Assembly: GCF_901764995.1 (NCBI RefSeq) | Contig: NZ_CABFKI010000010.1 | Coordinates: 17,343-81,342 of the forward strand | Length of the DNA: 64,000 nt | From: Actinobacillus porcinus | GTDB taxonomy: Bacteria; Pseudomonadota; Gammaproteobacteria; Enterobacterales; Pasteurellaceae | Reading direction: 5' to 3' | In this document: positions 9,311 to 16,860 of the stretch, one piece after another | Numbering within the stretch: the stretch's first letter is position 1 | How the letters are laid out: each line of letters starts with the position of its first letter | Notes under the pieces: model-generated | Database searches by the model: none | What the model was told of the DNA's origin: nothing | The model's input: only the letters and a program-made list of their open reading frames with translations | Translations under genes and position numbers: made by a program

Positions 9311-9382
9311 TTTTACTCTCCTTTGTAATAATTTTGATAAAATTTTCACTGATGGATTAGATTAAAATTTAAGGTGGTAAAA

Positions 9383-9407
9383 TATTCTAATTAACTTATT
9401 TAGAATA
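9383..9407. promoter_or_regulatory. Inverted repeat in the adaptation-operon leader
   Basis: TATTCTAA (9383-9390) and TTAGAATA (9400-9407) form a perfect 8-bp inverted repeat with a 9-base spacer, about 75 bases before the small ORF. It could be an operator or an mRNA hairpin. Confidence 0.4.
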
Positions 9408-9434
9408 AATTTTCAAATTCTCTCTAAGAATGGG

Positions 9435-9483
9435 AGTATAATAAATTAAGTATCAACGCATATTTAAAATTACAAATTTGTAA
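9435..9483 (-). promoter_or_regulatory. Promoter region of the adaptation operon with 14-base palindrome
   Basis: TTACAAATTTGTAA (9470-9483) is a perfect palindrome whose centre lies 39 bases upstream of the centre of a -10-like TATACT (9435-9440, minus strand). The same palindrome stands at nearly the same distance in front of csx16 and cas10. I infer a shared operator. The -35 is not convincing, which would suit an activator-dependent promoter. Apart from the hairpins listed here, 9311-9661 holds no gene. Confidence 0.5.
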
Positions 9484-9569
9484 AAAGCGGTAAAAAATTA
9501 CCACTTCAAATTTTTTAATCGATTTGAAATATTTTAGTTATCAAAATATCTTAATATAAAACGGCTGTA

Positions 9570-9590
9570 GGGGCTAATTACATTAGCCCC
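9570..9590. terminator. Perfect 9-bp hairpin
   Basis: GGGGCTAAT-TAC-ATTAGCCCC, a 9-bp stem with a triloop, between the end of the csm operon and the adaptation operon. It could stop read-through from the csm operon. Confidence 0.5.
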
Positions 9591-9629
9591 AATAAACACT
9601 GAATGAATAAACTTTGTTATCAGGCTAAA

Positions 9630-9647
9630 GCGGTAAAAAACTACCGC
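9630..9647 (-). terminator. Terminator-like hairpin after the csm operon
   Basis: GCGGTA (9630-9635) pairs with TACCGC (9642-9647), with AAAAAC between on the plus strand. It starts 15 bases after the last gene of the operon. The flanking CAGG and CCTG can extend the stem with a bulge. Confidence 0.5.
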
Positions 9648-9661
9648 CTGTATAGAAAAGA

Positions 9662-10795
9662 TTAAAGAAGGTGTTGAATTTCAGATTGAATAGCAGAAAA
9701 ATCAATATCTGCACTTTCAATCATCAATTCATAACAACCATTTTTAGCGGAAGGAATATAGGGTACTTTCACAGATTTACCTAAGGAAAAGGCTTTGCGT
9801 ACCTTTTCATTAATATCGTGTGCCGACTCTGACAACACTTTCTTAAGAATATCCAATTCATAATATTTACCGGTTAAACGATCCTGCATACTAAGATCGT
9901 TTCCTTTCACTAATTCGTAGATTTGCAGGTAAAGCTCAATGATTTTTGCTTCTTGCTTGTTATAGTCAAATTTCCATTGTTGTTCTTTGGATATCACTAG
10001 TGCAAGCAAAAAGGTATAACCTCGTGGCGCAAATTTCACCATATGCTCCCCCAATTTTACTTTTCTATCCACAATTCTGCCGATAAAAGAAATGTTTGGG
10101 CTTTCTAAAATTTGTTGTGCATTATTGACCGACTGGCTATAGGAAATCTGATTATTAAGCAGATCTGCCGGAATCCCCAACCCCAACCGAACCCAAGGAA
10201 TTTCCGCCAGCATCACTTTGCCTTGCGAAGCGTCCAAAGCCACGCCCTTATCATTGAATATTTCACAAGGGTAAGGTTTCGGATAATAAAAATCTCGCAC
10301 ATTTTCAAATTCTGCCGAAACCAAAACGTGGGATAGGCTATCTTGCTTACGTCCATAAAGGGAAAGCGCATAGCCTAAGAAAAATCCCATTGTTTTGCGA
10401 CCGCCGGCAATAGAGACGTGAATTGCCGAATGTTCATCTTGGCAAAGCTGTCCGACAAGTTTGACGATTTGGTTTGCCGCTAAATCATTTTCTTCAGGTG
10501 TGCGAATATCCGATAATTTTTCACCGCTTGTATCGTTAATCACTTCAATACAACTTTCATCAAAATGAATATGTGAAAAACCATATTTTTCGCCATAATC
10601 TGCAATAAATTCCGCCAATGCGCCACGGCGTAATAAAACATCGAGTAATTTATTTTTACCTTGTAATGTGGTAATAACTCGAATTTCTGTAGGAATAAAT
10701 CCTTTTTCTGTTACAAGAGCATAAAGGGTTTCAGTCACAACTGCTGGCGACATTCCTGTTACAGAGAGTAAAATGCGTTTGTTATAAGTGTTCAT
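9662..10795 (-). CDS. CARF-domain CRISPR protein of the NE0113 (TIGR02584) type
   Basis: 377 residues. The N-terminal CARF (Rossmann) domain begins KRILLSVTGMSPAVVTETLY and carries the ligand-loop motif SIAGGRKTMGF (GGRKT 131-135), typical of proteins that bind cyclic oligoadenylate made by Cas10. The part from about 235 to 270 (VKLGEHMVKFAPRGYTFLLA) looks by eye like the winged helix of OmpR-type regulators. I see no HEPN RNase motif in a credible place, so it is probably not a classic Csm6. Candidate roles are a ligand-responsive regulator, possibly of the palindrome described here, or a ring nuclease. It starts at the A of the card1 stop (TAATG), so it is translationally coupled and last in the operon. 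Confidence 0.8.
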   Translation of the reverse strand: MNTYNKRILLSVTGMSPAVVTETLYALVTEKGFIPTEIRVITTLQGKNKLLDVLLRRGALAEFIADYGEKYGFSHIHFDESCIEVINDTSGEKLSDIRTPEENDLAANQIVKLVGQLCQDEHSAIHVSIAGGRKTMGFFLGYALSLYGRKQDSLSHVLVSAEFENVRDFYYPKPYPCEIFNDKGVALDASQGKVMLAEIPWVRLGLGIPADLLNNQISYSQSVNNAQQILESPNISFIGRIVDRKVKLGEHMVKFAPRGYTFLLALVISKEQQWKFDYNKQEAKIIELYLQIYELVKGNDLSMQDRLTGKYYELDILKKVLSESAHDINEKVRKAFSLGKSVKVPYIPSAKNGCYELMIESADIDFSAIQSEIQHLL

Positions 10796-11967
10796 TAGCG
10801 TGCAATCCAGTCTTGAATCAGTGATTTTAAACGTAATAAATCTTTTCCTTGGATAATTTTAATATTGAGCGATTTGGCACGATTTAAAATAGCTTCAGGA
10901 AGAGAACAATAGCTAATTAAACATTTTTTGGTGAATAATCCACCATAATCTTTTAAGGTTTCTAATTTATACAGAATATCTTCTGCTTTCACGCCACCGG
11001 ATTTATCCAGCTTTTGTGTTTTACACTCAATAATATGTAATTTATTTTTAGCCATAAAAACAATATCAAACTCGTTTTTATTCCCCTGATTATTTTTAGA
11101 GAAATCGCTTTTTTCTTGCTTATAATGAAGATTAGCCACTTCAATATTACAACCAATATCATCAATCTGCTTAATATCCTTTAGAAGATTGAAAGTATAA
11201 TCTTCTAACCAACCACCATTAAGAAAGAAACGAACATCTTGATTTTTGAAATTAATTTGATTATTTCTATATTCAATCAAATCATATTTATCATCAAATT
11301 CAGCCAATACATCATCAAGTAAATTAATTCGCTGATCTTCTTTAGAAATCTCCACTTTTAAACCTTGTTTTTCCGCTAAAGAGGCATATTTATTTAAAAG
11401 TGGAATAACATTAGCGTAACGATCGTAATACTGTATAAGTAACTTTGGAATATCTAACCATTCTTCTTTAATGTCAGATTGCGAATGGCAGAATGTTTGG
11501 AAACCATAAGAACCAAAATAATCACTAAGATTAACATTGGTTTGTAACATTTTATCTTCAATCCAGTGTCCTTGTTCATCTTTAGAAATAAAGATAATAC
11601 GATTCTCATCTGTATCTACATAAAAAATAGGGTTTCCAGCCGTTTGGAAAGCATTTTGAGCTGCAATCGCAATTAATTTTGTGCCACCCGTAACATTTAA
11701 AGCGACATTTTTATCAAGATATTCTTCTGCAATAGCATAAATTTCTTGTTCCATTGTTGAAAAATTAAATTCATCACTCAACATTTTTTGTATCACTTTA
11801 ATATTGTTCTTTTTGTAAATTTCAGCCAAATTATTGGCTTTTTCTTTCATTTTATTTGACACAATCAATACAATTTCTTTCGGCTTAAATTCCGTATCTA
11901 AAATAGGTAATAAATTTGGTGCAGCTTGTCCTGAAACCAAACAAACGTGAATATCATATTTTTGCAT
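10795..11967 (-). CDS. card1: Card1/Can2-type CARF nuclease effector
   Basis: 390 residues (DUF1887 family). The CARF domain (1-130) has TGGTK at 93-97. The C-terminal PD-(D/E)xK nuclease domain has GGWLEDY at 251-257, Asp301 (NEFDIVFM) and the E-x-K pair 314-316 (HIIECKT), so the catalytic set is complete. Characterised relatives are activated by cyclic tetra-adenylate from Cas10 and cut single-stranded or nicked DNA and RNA, which stalls the infected cell. I choose the ATG at 11967, with AGGAG overlapping the csx16 stop, over an upstream in-frame start at 11982. It sits between a probable ring nuclease (csx16) and a second CARF protein. Confidence 0.92.
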   Translation of the reverse strand: MQKYDIHVCLVSGQAAPNLLPILDTEFKPKEIVLIVSNKMKEKANNLAEIYKKNNIKVIQKMLSDEFNFSTMEQEIYAIAEEYLDKNVALNVTGGTKLIAIAAQNAFQTAGNPIFYVDTDENRIIFISKDEQGHWIEDKMLQTNVNLSDYFGSYGFQTFCHSQSDIKEEWLDIPKLLIQYYDRYANVIPLLNKYASLAEKQGLKVEISKEDQRINLLDDVLAEFDDKYDLIEYRNNQINFKNQDVRFFLNGGWLEDYTFNLLKDIKQIDDIGCNIEVANLHYKQEKSDFSKNNQGNKNEFDIVFMAKNKLHIIECKTQKLDKSGGVKAEDILYKLETLKDYGGLFTKKCLISYCSLPEAILNRAKSLNIKIIQGKDLLRLKSLIQDWIAR

Positions 11968-11975
11968 AATGACTC

Positions 11976-12266
11976 CTAACATTTTTCAATATAAAATTCT
12001 TGCAATGCACAGCCTTGTTCTACAAGTTGTGCTTGTGTTAATTCTGTGCCGCGTTGTTCCGGGCGTACGTTAATTGATAAAAAATAAAATTTTGCTCCCT
12101 TTTGACAAACTTCTGCCGCAAGATGAATAGGAAGCGTACCAATAACGGTATCTTCCGCTTGGATTAAATTAACATCTAAGTGGCTTTCAAAACGATCAAT
12201 ATGAATAGATTGTTGCTTAATCCAATCAATTGCACCTTGATGTCTTGAAATAAACCAGACCGCCAT
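11976..12266 (-). CDS. csx16: Csx16 (VVA1548 family), putative ring nuclease
   Basis: 96-residue protein with the family features VWFISRHQGAIDWI, then DTVIGTLPIHLAAEVCQKGA and NVRPEQRGTELTQ. Csx16 is found only beside type III systems and has been proposed to degrade cyclic oligoadenylates, which would switch off effectors such as the Card1 encoded next. AAGGAA precedes the ATG. The stop codon is used as part of the card1 ribosome binding site. The palindrome and a possible internal promoter lie just upstream. Confidence 0.88.
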   Translation of the reverse strand: MAVWFISRHQGAIDWIKQQSIHIDRFESHLDVNLIQAEDTVIGTLPIHLAAEVCQKGAKFYFLSINVRPEQRGTELTQAQLVEQGCALQEFYIEKC

Positions 12267-12297
12267 ATTTTTCCTTATTCTGATAAAAAGTGCGGTA

Positions 12298-12345
12298 AGT
12301 TTAAACGATATTTTTTAATTTGAGATTAAATTACAAATTTGTAAT
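12298..12345 (-). promoter_or_regulatory. Possible internal promoter for csx16-card1 with 16-base palindrome
   Basis: ATTACAAATTTGTAAT (12330-12345) is a perfect palindrome that includes the cas6 stop codon. A -10-like TAAACT (12298-12303, minus strand) has its centre 37 bases downstream of the palindrome centre. This repeats the geometry seen at cas10 and at the adaptation operon. An uptake signal overlaps the -10 region (near 12287-12297). Confidence 0.5.
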
Positions 12346-13251
12346 CTGATATTTCCCCAAACCGAAAGTGGCATTTTTGCCATTATGTAGCCATTGCCCA
12401 ATATAAAGCAATTTTGCCCATTCATTCGGAACATTATGAAATTCCCATTTTCCAATTACACCGCCTAATTTCATTTTTTGTTGTTGGCGAGAAGAATATC
12501 TTGTCCAATCTTGCCATTTTAATTGTTTTTGATCTTCAACTTGTGGCAATAATGAAATTAAATAATCAAAATCTAAATTAAGCGGTTGATGATGAAATTC
12601 ACTTAATAATGAAATACGTTTTGCCAAACTAATTAAAAAACGGTTTAAATTAATTTCATTGGGTTTTAATGGTTTGCCGTTATCTTGTAAACGCAGTGGC
12701 GTTAAAATTTCTAATTCCATTTTATTAGGTAAATCGGTGGGAATAAGGATTTCTGCTTGATGATCAAGAATATTTCCTTGCTCAAAAATAGATTGGCAAG
12801 CGGTCTGATTTTGTGAAAAAAATGCAATATCCACTAATTCGCCTTTTCCGCCTGCGATGTTATATTCAAAGGCACGTTTAAACGCAAAAGCAATTAAAGA
12901 CAATTGCGAAACTAAACGCCCAAATAACACTAAATTAAAATGGATAATATCGCCTTTTTGATATTCTTTTGCACCCCATTCAGGTGGTTCAATAATATAA
13001 CCATTCGGTACTTGGCTAAATTGTTGAATTTGATGAGTTTCAGGCGCAGGCGTTTCAAAAATATTGGTATAAGGGCACGTTCGATAAAGCGGACAGCCTT
13101 TGCAATCCGCTTGTTTTGTCATACAGGCAATTTTGCGTAATGCTCGTCCGAAAGCACCACGCAAAGTCGAGCCTGCATATTCGGGTAAAATAATCGGCTC
13201 GCTCACTTTAAATGTAAATTGATAACGAGCGATGGGAAGTGAATTTTGCAT
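12331..13251 (-). CDS. cas6: Cas6 pre-crRNA endoribonuclease
   Basis: 306-residue RAMP-fold Cas6 of the Cys-containing clade. It opens YQFTFKVSEPIILPEYAGST, has LRGAFGRALRK, then cysteines at 43, 50, 53 and 59 (CKGCPLYRTC), and ends with the Gly-rich motif GKNATFGLGKYQI. It should cut each repeat 8 bases before the spacer and leave ATTGAAAC as crRNA 5' handle. The start overlaps the csm5 stop by one base (TAATG), so it is coupled to the Csm genes rather than to cas1. Confidence 0.92.
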   Translation of the reverse strand: MQNSLPIARYQFTFKVSEPIILPEYAGSTLRGAFGRALRKIACMTKQADCKGCPLYRTCPYTNIFETPAPETHQIQQFSQVPNGYIIEPPEWGAKEYQKGDIIHFNLVLFGRLVSQLSLIAFAFKRAFEYNIAGGKGELVDIAFFSQNQTACQSIFEQGNILDHQAEILIPTDLPNKMELEILTPLRLQDNGKPLKPNEINLNRFLISLAKRISLLSEFHHQPLNLDFDYLISLLPQVEDQKQLKWQDWTRYSSRQQQKMKLGGVIGKWEFHNVPNEWAKLLYIGQWLHNGKNATFGLGKYQITNL

Positions 13252-14780
13252 TATTCTACCACCAATTTATTGCGTAGTTTTTTAAATTCCACTGCAGATT
13301 TAGCTTTTAAATTATTAAATCCACTTAAACCATCAACATATTTTTGTAATCCTTTATTGGATTCTGTCGGATCAATTTTTTCATAAAGATATTGACGATC
13401 CGCTTTATCCCATTGTTGCGCTTCTTCCAATAATTTTTTCGCTTCACTAAATATCGGCGAAGCCGTAAATGGTTTTTTCTCTTGTACCGCCCATTGAGCT
13501 AATTTTTCTTCCACTAATCGCTGATTATCTGAAAGTGAGTTAAGTATTTCCGCTTTGGCTTTTTCTTCGGCTAATTTGGCTTGTTTTTGGGCTTCAACTT
13601 CATCTTTTTGCGCTTGTCTTTTGGCAATCAATGCAGCACGATCAAATTGTGGTTTAGGTTGCGCTTCACACCATTGTTTTAACAGCTCATTGTCTTCCGT
13701 AGGGTCGACTTCAAGAATTGCCCAGCCCAAAGGCAGTAAATCGGAAGATTGACTTTCTTGCCCCGCAGCAAGCCATACCGTGGTCGCACTAGAACGAAAA
13801 TCCGGCTTTTCCCCCTTCCCTTTCATAATTTTAATTTGCGCTACATCGCCTTGATAAACTTTACTATCTGCACCATTTTTACCCAATCGAACGAGCGCAA
13901 CTTTATTAGTTTCAATTAATTTCAATACGCCTGAAACCCATTCTTTGGAAACTAATTTACGCTGAAAAAGCATTCCACATTCAGCGGCAAAAATGGCTTT
14001 ATGGTAATCATTTAAAAGCTGAAAATAGCTTTTAACCGAAAGATTTTCCCCTTCCCATAAAGTTAATTCACTTTGAAAGGTGCGATATTGTCCTGCCAAA
14101 ATACATTCACGTCTTAATGTAATGCCTTTGCCTTTTCCTTTTCCGCCTTTTTGAGTAGGAACTTTTTTAAAGTTTAAACTATAAAAGATTTTTGAATGTG
14201 CCGGTTTAACCGGAATAAAATCACCAAATTTAACCGTGCGTAAACGGCTTTCAGCGAATTCACCAAGATAGAATTGAACCAATTTTTTGCTATCTTCTTT
14301 ACGTACTTTCGGATAATTTCGTTTCTTATGTTCATAATTAAGTAAAGCGGTTGCCAAAGCACCTTTAAAACTGCTTCCCGGAATATAAGGTAAATGTTTT
14401 AAAGGTAAATAGGCTGTTCGTTCAATAAATAAATTATTGATGACTTTATTACCATCATTTTCACGTTGTGCGACTTTACCTATTTTATTTTTATAGTCAT
14501 TAGCCAATCCGCTTACAACATCCGCAAAATAATTCGCAAAAGAGACCGCTTGCTCTTTATTCTTTAAAAAGAAACGTTGAATAGCTAATAAATCTAAGTT
14601 GTTTGCTCGATTTAATAAATCAATCCGTTGTTGTTCATTTAGCTTTAAATTTACCGGATCAAAATGATATAAAACATTTTCATCAATTACATAATTCGTT
14701 GGCTCGAAATCTTCCCCACAGCCGATATGAATAGGGCTAATTGGGGTTAAATAGACTTTGTGAGTTTGCATAAATTTCAT
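13251..14780 (-). CDS. csm5: Csm5 with a long C-terminal extension
   Basis: RAMP subunit that caps the crRNA 3' end in the Csm complex. The core (1 to about 365) has TPISPIHIGCGEDF, the Gly-rich loop PYIPGSSFKGALATALL (131-147) and LLPLGWAILEVD near its end. At 509 residues it is about 140 longer than streptococcal and staphylococcal Csm5. The extra part (about 366-509) is charged and rich in Ala, Lys, Glu and Gln, with a likely coiled coil at 381-430, and ends in a helical segment (GLQKYVDGLSGFNNLKAK). Start at 14780 overlaps the csm4 stop (TAATG); Met4 is an alternative. The frame is clean, so this is a fusion or extension rather than damage. Confidence 0.88.
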   Translation of the reverse strand: MKFMQTHKVYLTPISPIHIGCGEDFEPTNYVIDENVLYHFDPVNLKLNEQQRIDLLNRANNLDLLAIQRFFLKNKEQAVSFANYFADVVSGLANDYKNKIGKVAQRENDGNKVINNLFIERTAYLPLKHLPYIPGSSFKGALATALLNYEHKKRNYPKVRKEDSKKLVQFYLGEFAESRLRTVKFGDFIPVKPAHSKIFYSLNFKKVPTQKGGKGKGKGITLRRECILAGQYRTFQSELTLWEGENLSVKSYFQLLNDYHKAIFAAECGMLFQRKLVSKEWVSGVLKLIETNKVALVRLGKNGADSKVYQGDVAQIKIMKGKGEKPDFRSSATTVWLAAGQESQSSDLLPLGWAILEVDPTEDNELLKQWCEAQPKPQFDRAALIAKRQAQKDEVEAQKQAKLAEEKAKAEILNSLSDNQRLVEEKLAQWAVQEKKPFTASPIFSEAKKLLEEAQQWDKADRQYLYEKIDPTESNKGLQKYVDGLSGFNNLKAKSAVEFKKLRNKLVVE

Positions 14781-15724
14781 TATTTTTCGTCCTTAGTGAA
14801 ATCCACACATAAATTAAATACCGGTGCATAACCTTGATGAACAGCGTTGGTTTGAGTAGTTGATATCTGTGTTAAACCATTGCCCAAAAATGACTGCACT
14901 TTATACTCATTTGGCGTAAAAATTGCTGCGGACTTAGCTAAAATAATCGGCTTTTTAAATGGGCTTGAACTCAGTGCCTGAATATCGCCGTGCCGTCCAA
15001 ATCGGGTAGTAATTTGGTAGTAACTATTGTCTTTGTTTAAGCCTAAGCCTTGTGGGGCTGCGTTGGCTAAGGTGAAATAGCAATTTGCATTTTCTTGTTT
15101 AAATTCAACCGCTTGCACTTCTTTTGCAACGGTAAATTTGCCTAAACCAATAGAGGCATCACGCCCAAAACCGAAATGTCCGACGTCATTTAAAATCAGC
15201 TGTAGATCCGCAAGAGAAAAACGACTTTCATCTAATACAATATAAAGATCAAACTGTTGCGTGCGGTTAAACCAAGTCAACTCGGTGGCGTAAGGTGCAA
15301 AAGCCCCTTCGCCTGTCGTCCCACTGGCACGATCGATGGTGTTGTGATATTGATCTTGGCTCTCTTTTTCAAATTTGAAATTTGATGCAATCGCTTTTTC
15401 TTGCCAAAATTCGACCGCACTTTTTTGAGCGTCTTCCCATTTAATCCATTGGATTTTTTTCAATTTTTTACGATCAGCTTTGTGGCTTTCATTTGTTTGC
15501 CAAAAGCGAGAAGGGATTGTCGGCAAAGGTAAATAACCCTTTGGAAAACAATCAGATACCACCATAAACGGGCGTTGTTCAACATAGCCATCAAGCAACT
15601 CATTCAAGCGTGTTTCGCCAAAACGATTAACAATCGCCCAGCAAAGCTGCCCGAATAAACTATCGCCCACTAATGGCGTGCCGAAAGCACTTTGCGGCGA
15701 AAGCATAAAACGATAGGTGTTCAT
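14780..15724 (-). CDS. csm4: Csm4 (Cas5-like RAMP subunit)
   Basis: 314 residues. It binds the crRNA 5' handle and Cas10 at the base of the complex. Visible features: N-terminal RAMP strand MNTYRFMLSPQSAFGTPLVG, then DSLFGQLCWAIVNRFGE as usual for Csm4, a mid Gly-rich stretch GEGAFAPYATELTWF and GHFGFGRDASIGLGKF (the Gly-rich RAMP loop). Separated by 8 bases from csm3 and coupled to csm5 by TAATG. An uptake signal (ACCGCACTT) lies inside the gene near 15416. Confidence 0.9.
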   Translation of the reverse strand: MNTYRFMLSPQSAFGTPLVGDSLFGQLCWAIVNRFGETRLNELLDGYVEQRPFMVVSDCFPKGYLPLPTIPSRFWQTNESHKADRKKLKKIQWIKWEDAQKSAVEFWQEKAIASNFKFEKESQDQYHNTIDRASGTTGEGAFAPYATELTWFNRTQQFDLYIVLDESRFSLADLQLILNDVGHFGFGRDASIGLGKFTVAKEVQAVEFKQENANCYFTLANAAPQGLGLNKDNSYYQITTRFGRHGDIQALSSSPFKKPIILAKSAAIFTPNEYKVQSFLGNGLTQISTTQTNAVHQGYAPVFNLCVDFTKDEK

Positions 15725-15732
15725 TTTTCCCC

Positions 15733-16434
15733 CTATGCAAATGGGTTTTCAGGTAAGGATTGCGCTTTGCCGCCTACGGTGAGCTGTTGAAATTCCACTT
15801 TACCATAACCACGAGAACCTGAACCGCCAAGGCTATCTAATTCCAGTAAACGTAAGCCTTTTAAGATCAGTTCTAATAACTCTTCGCTGTCGCCTTCAAA
15901 TTGGCGTAGGGTTAATTTGAAGTCAAATTCCGCACCTGCCGGAACACGCTCCATTTGACGAACCCCACCATTTACAGTCATAGATGTAATTCTATCTATT
16001 GTATTTTCGCTTTTGGCTTCCGTTAAAAGTTGGTTATCTTCACGAATGGCATTTTCCCACTCTGGATTTAAAGCACAATCCCAAAATGCAAGGCGAGAAA
16101 CACCGATTTCTTCCACCGCACTTTTATCATTTTTGGTGTCGCCACTAATGCCGAATAAACGCAAAATATTTTTCACTGCTTCGGTATTTTGTCCGTTTGC
16201 CTCATTTAAGGTAAGTGGTGCATTTTTTACCGCTCCCGAACGCCATTCTAATAATGTACGAATTTTGCCTTTTAAACTTGAGCCGGGAATATAAGGCGAT
16301 TGAGTAATGGGGTGTTTAATTACAGAATTATCAATACCGCCAATATGCATTTCGCTATCGCCTGTACCAATATGTAAACCGGTTTTTAACACTAATTTTG
16401 CGTTAATTTCAATAATATTTGTTAGTTTCATCAT
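15733..16434 (-). CDS. csm3: Csm3 (Cas7) target-RNA-cutting backbone subunit
   Basis: 233 residues. Repeated backbone subunit that holds the crRNA guide and cuts the target RNA at 6-base intervals. The catalytic Asp of characterised Csm3 is conserved as Asp35 in HIGGIDNSVIKHP, followed by SPYIPGSSLKGKIRTLLEW and, near the end, the Gly-rich GGSGSRGYGKVEF. RNA cleavage should therefore be active. Start ATG overlaps the csm2 stop (ATGATG/TGA). An uptake signal lies near 16118. Confidence 0.95.
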   Translation of the reverse strand: MMKLTNIIEINAKLVLKTGLHIGTGDSEMHIGGIDNSVIKHPITQSPYIPGSSLKGKIRTLLEWRSGAVKNAPLTLNEANGQNTEAVKNILRLFGISGDTKNDKSAVEEIGVSRLAFWDCALNPEWENAIREDNQLLTEAKSENTIDRITSMTVNGGVRQMERVPAGAEFDFKLTLRQFEGDSEELLELILKGLRLLELDSLGGSGSRGYGKVEFQQLTVGGKAQSLPENPFA

Positions 16435-16841
16435 TTACGTTCCTTATTTAATTTTTCTTCATAATATTTGCAATAACCCATTACGGCTTCCATAAATAAT
16501 TTGGCTTCTTTTAATGTTTGTGGGCATTTAATTTCATCAATGGTTTGATTAAAAACCGCCATAAACTTATCATCAATATGTTTACGCCCTTTGGCATAAG
16601 CCACCTTTGCTTTTAACATTTTGATAAACGGCTCTAATTCATTAAATTTCGCTAATTTATCTGCCTGAGCTAATTGCACTCGTTCATTCCACATTGCCAA
16701 TTCATCATAAAATTTACGTAATTGTGTCGATTTATTGACATTTGCATTAGATTTAATTTCTTCTGCGGCTTGTTTGGCAATTTCAGAAAAAATTTCTGAT
16801 GATTTTCGTTCACCAAATTTAATTAAATTTTGAATACTCAT
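16431..16841 (-). CDS. csm2: Csm2 small subunit
   Basis: 136-residue all-helical protein (LIKFGERKSSEIFSEI, then VNKSTQLRKFYDELAMWNER) matching the Csm2 small-subunit pattern; the motif TQLRKFYDEL is typical. It lines the belly of the complex along the target RNA. I use the ATG at 16841 with GAGG five bases upstream rather than the in-frame GTG at 16847, which lies inside that ribosome binding site. Position between cas10 and csm3 is the type III-A order. Confidence 0.88.
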   Translation of the reverse strand: MSIQNLIKFGERKSSEIFSEIAKQAAEEIKSNANVNKSTQLRKFYDELAMWNERVQLAQADKLAKFNELEPFIKMLKAKVAYAKGRKHIDDKFMAVFNQTIDEIKCPQTLKEAKLFMEAVMGYCKYYEEKLNKERK

Positions 16842-16860
16842 TTTCACCTCTTAATATTAA

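Noticed and set aside
9662..10795. HEPN RNase motif in the NE0113-type protein (RKVKLGEH, R-x6-H)
   Set aside because: It falls in what looks like the wing of a winged-helix segment and lacks the helical context of HEPN domains, so it is probably chance.
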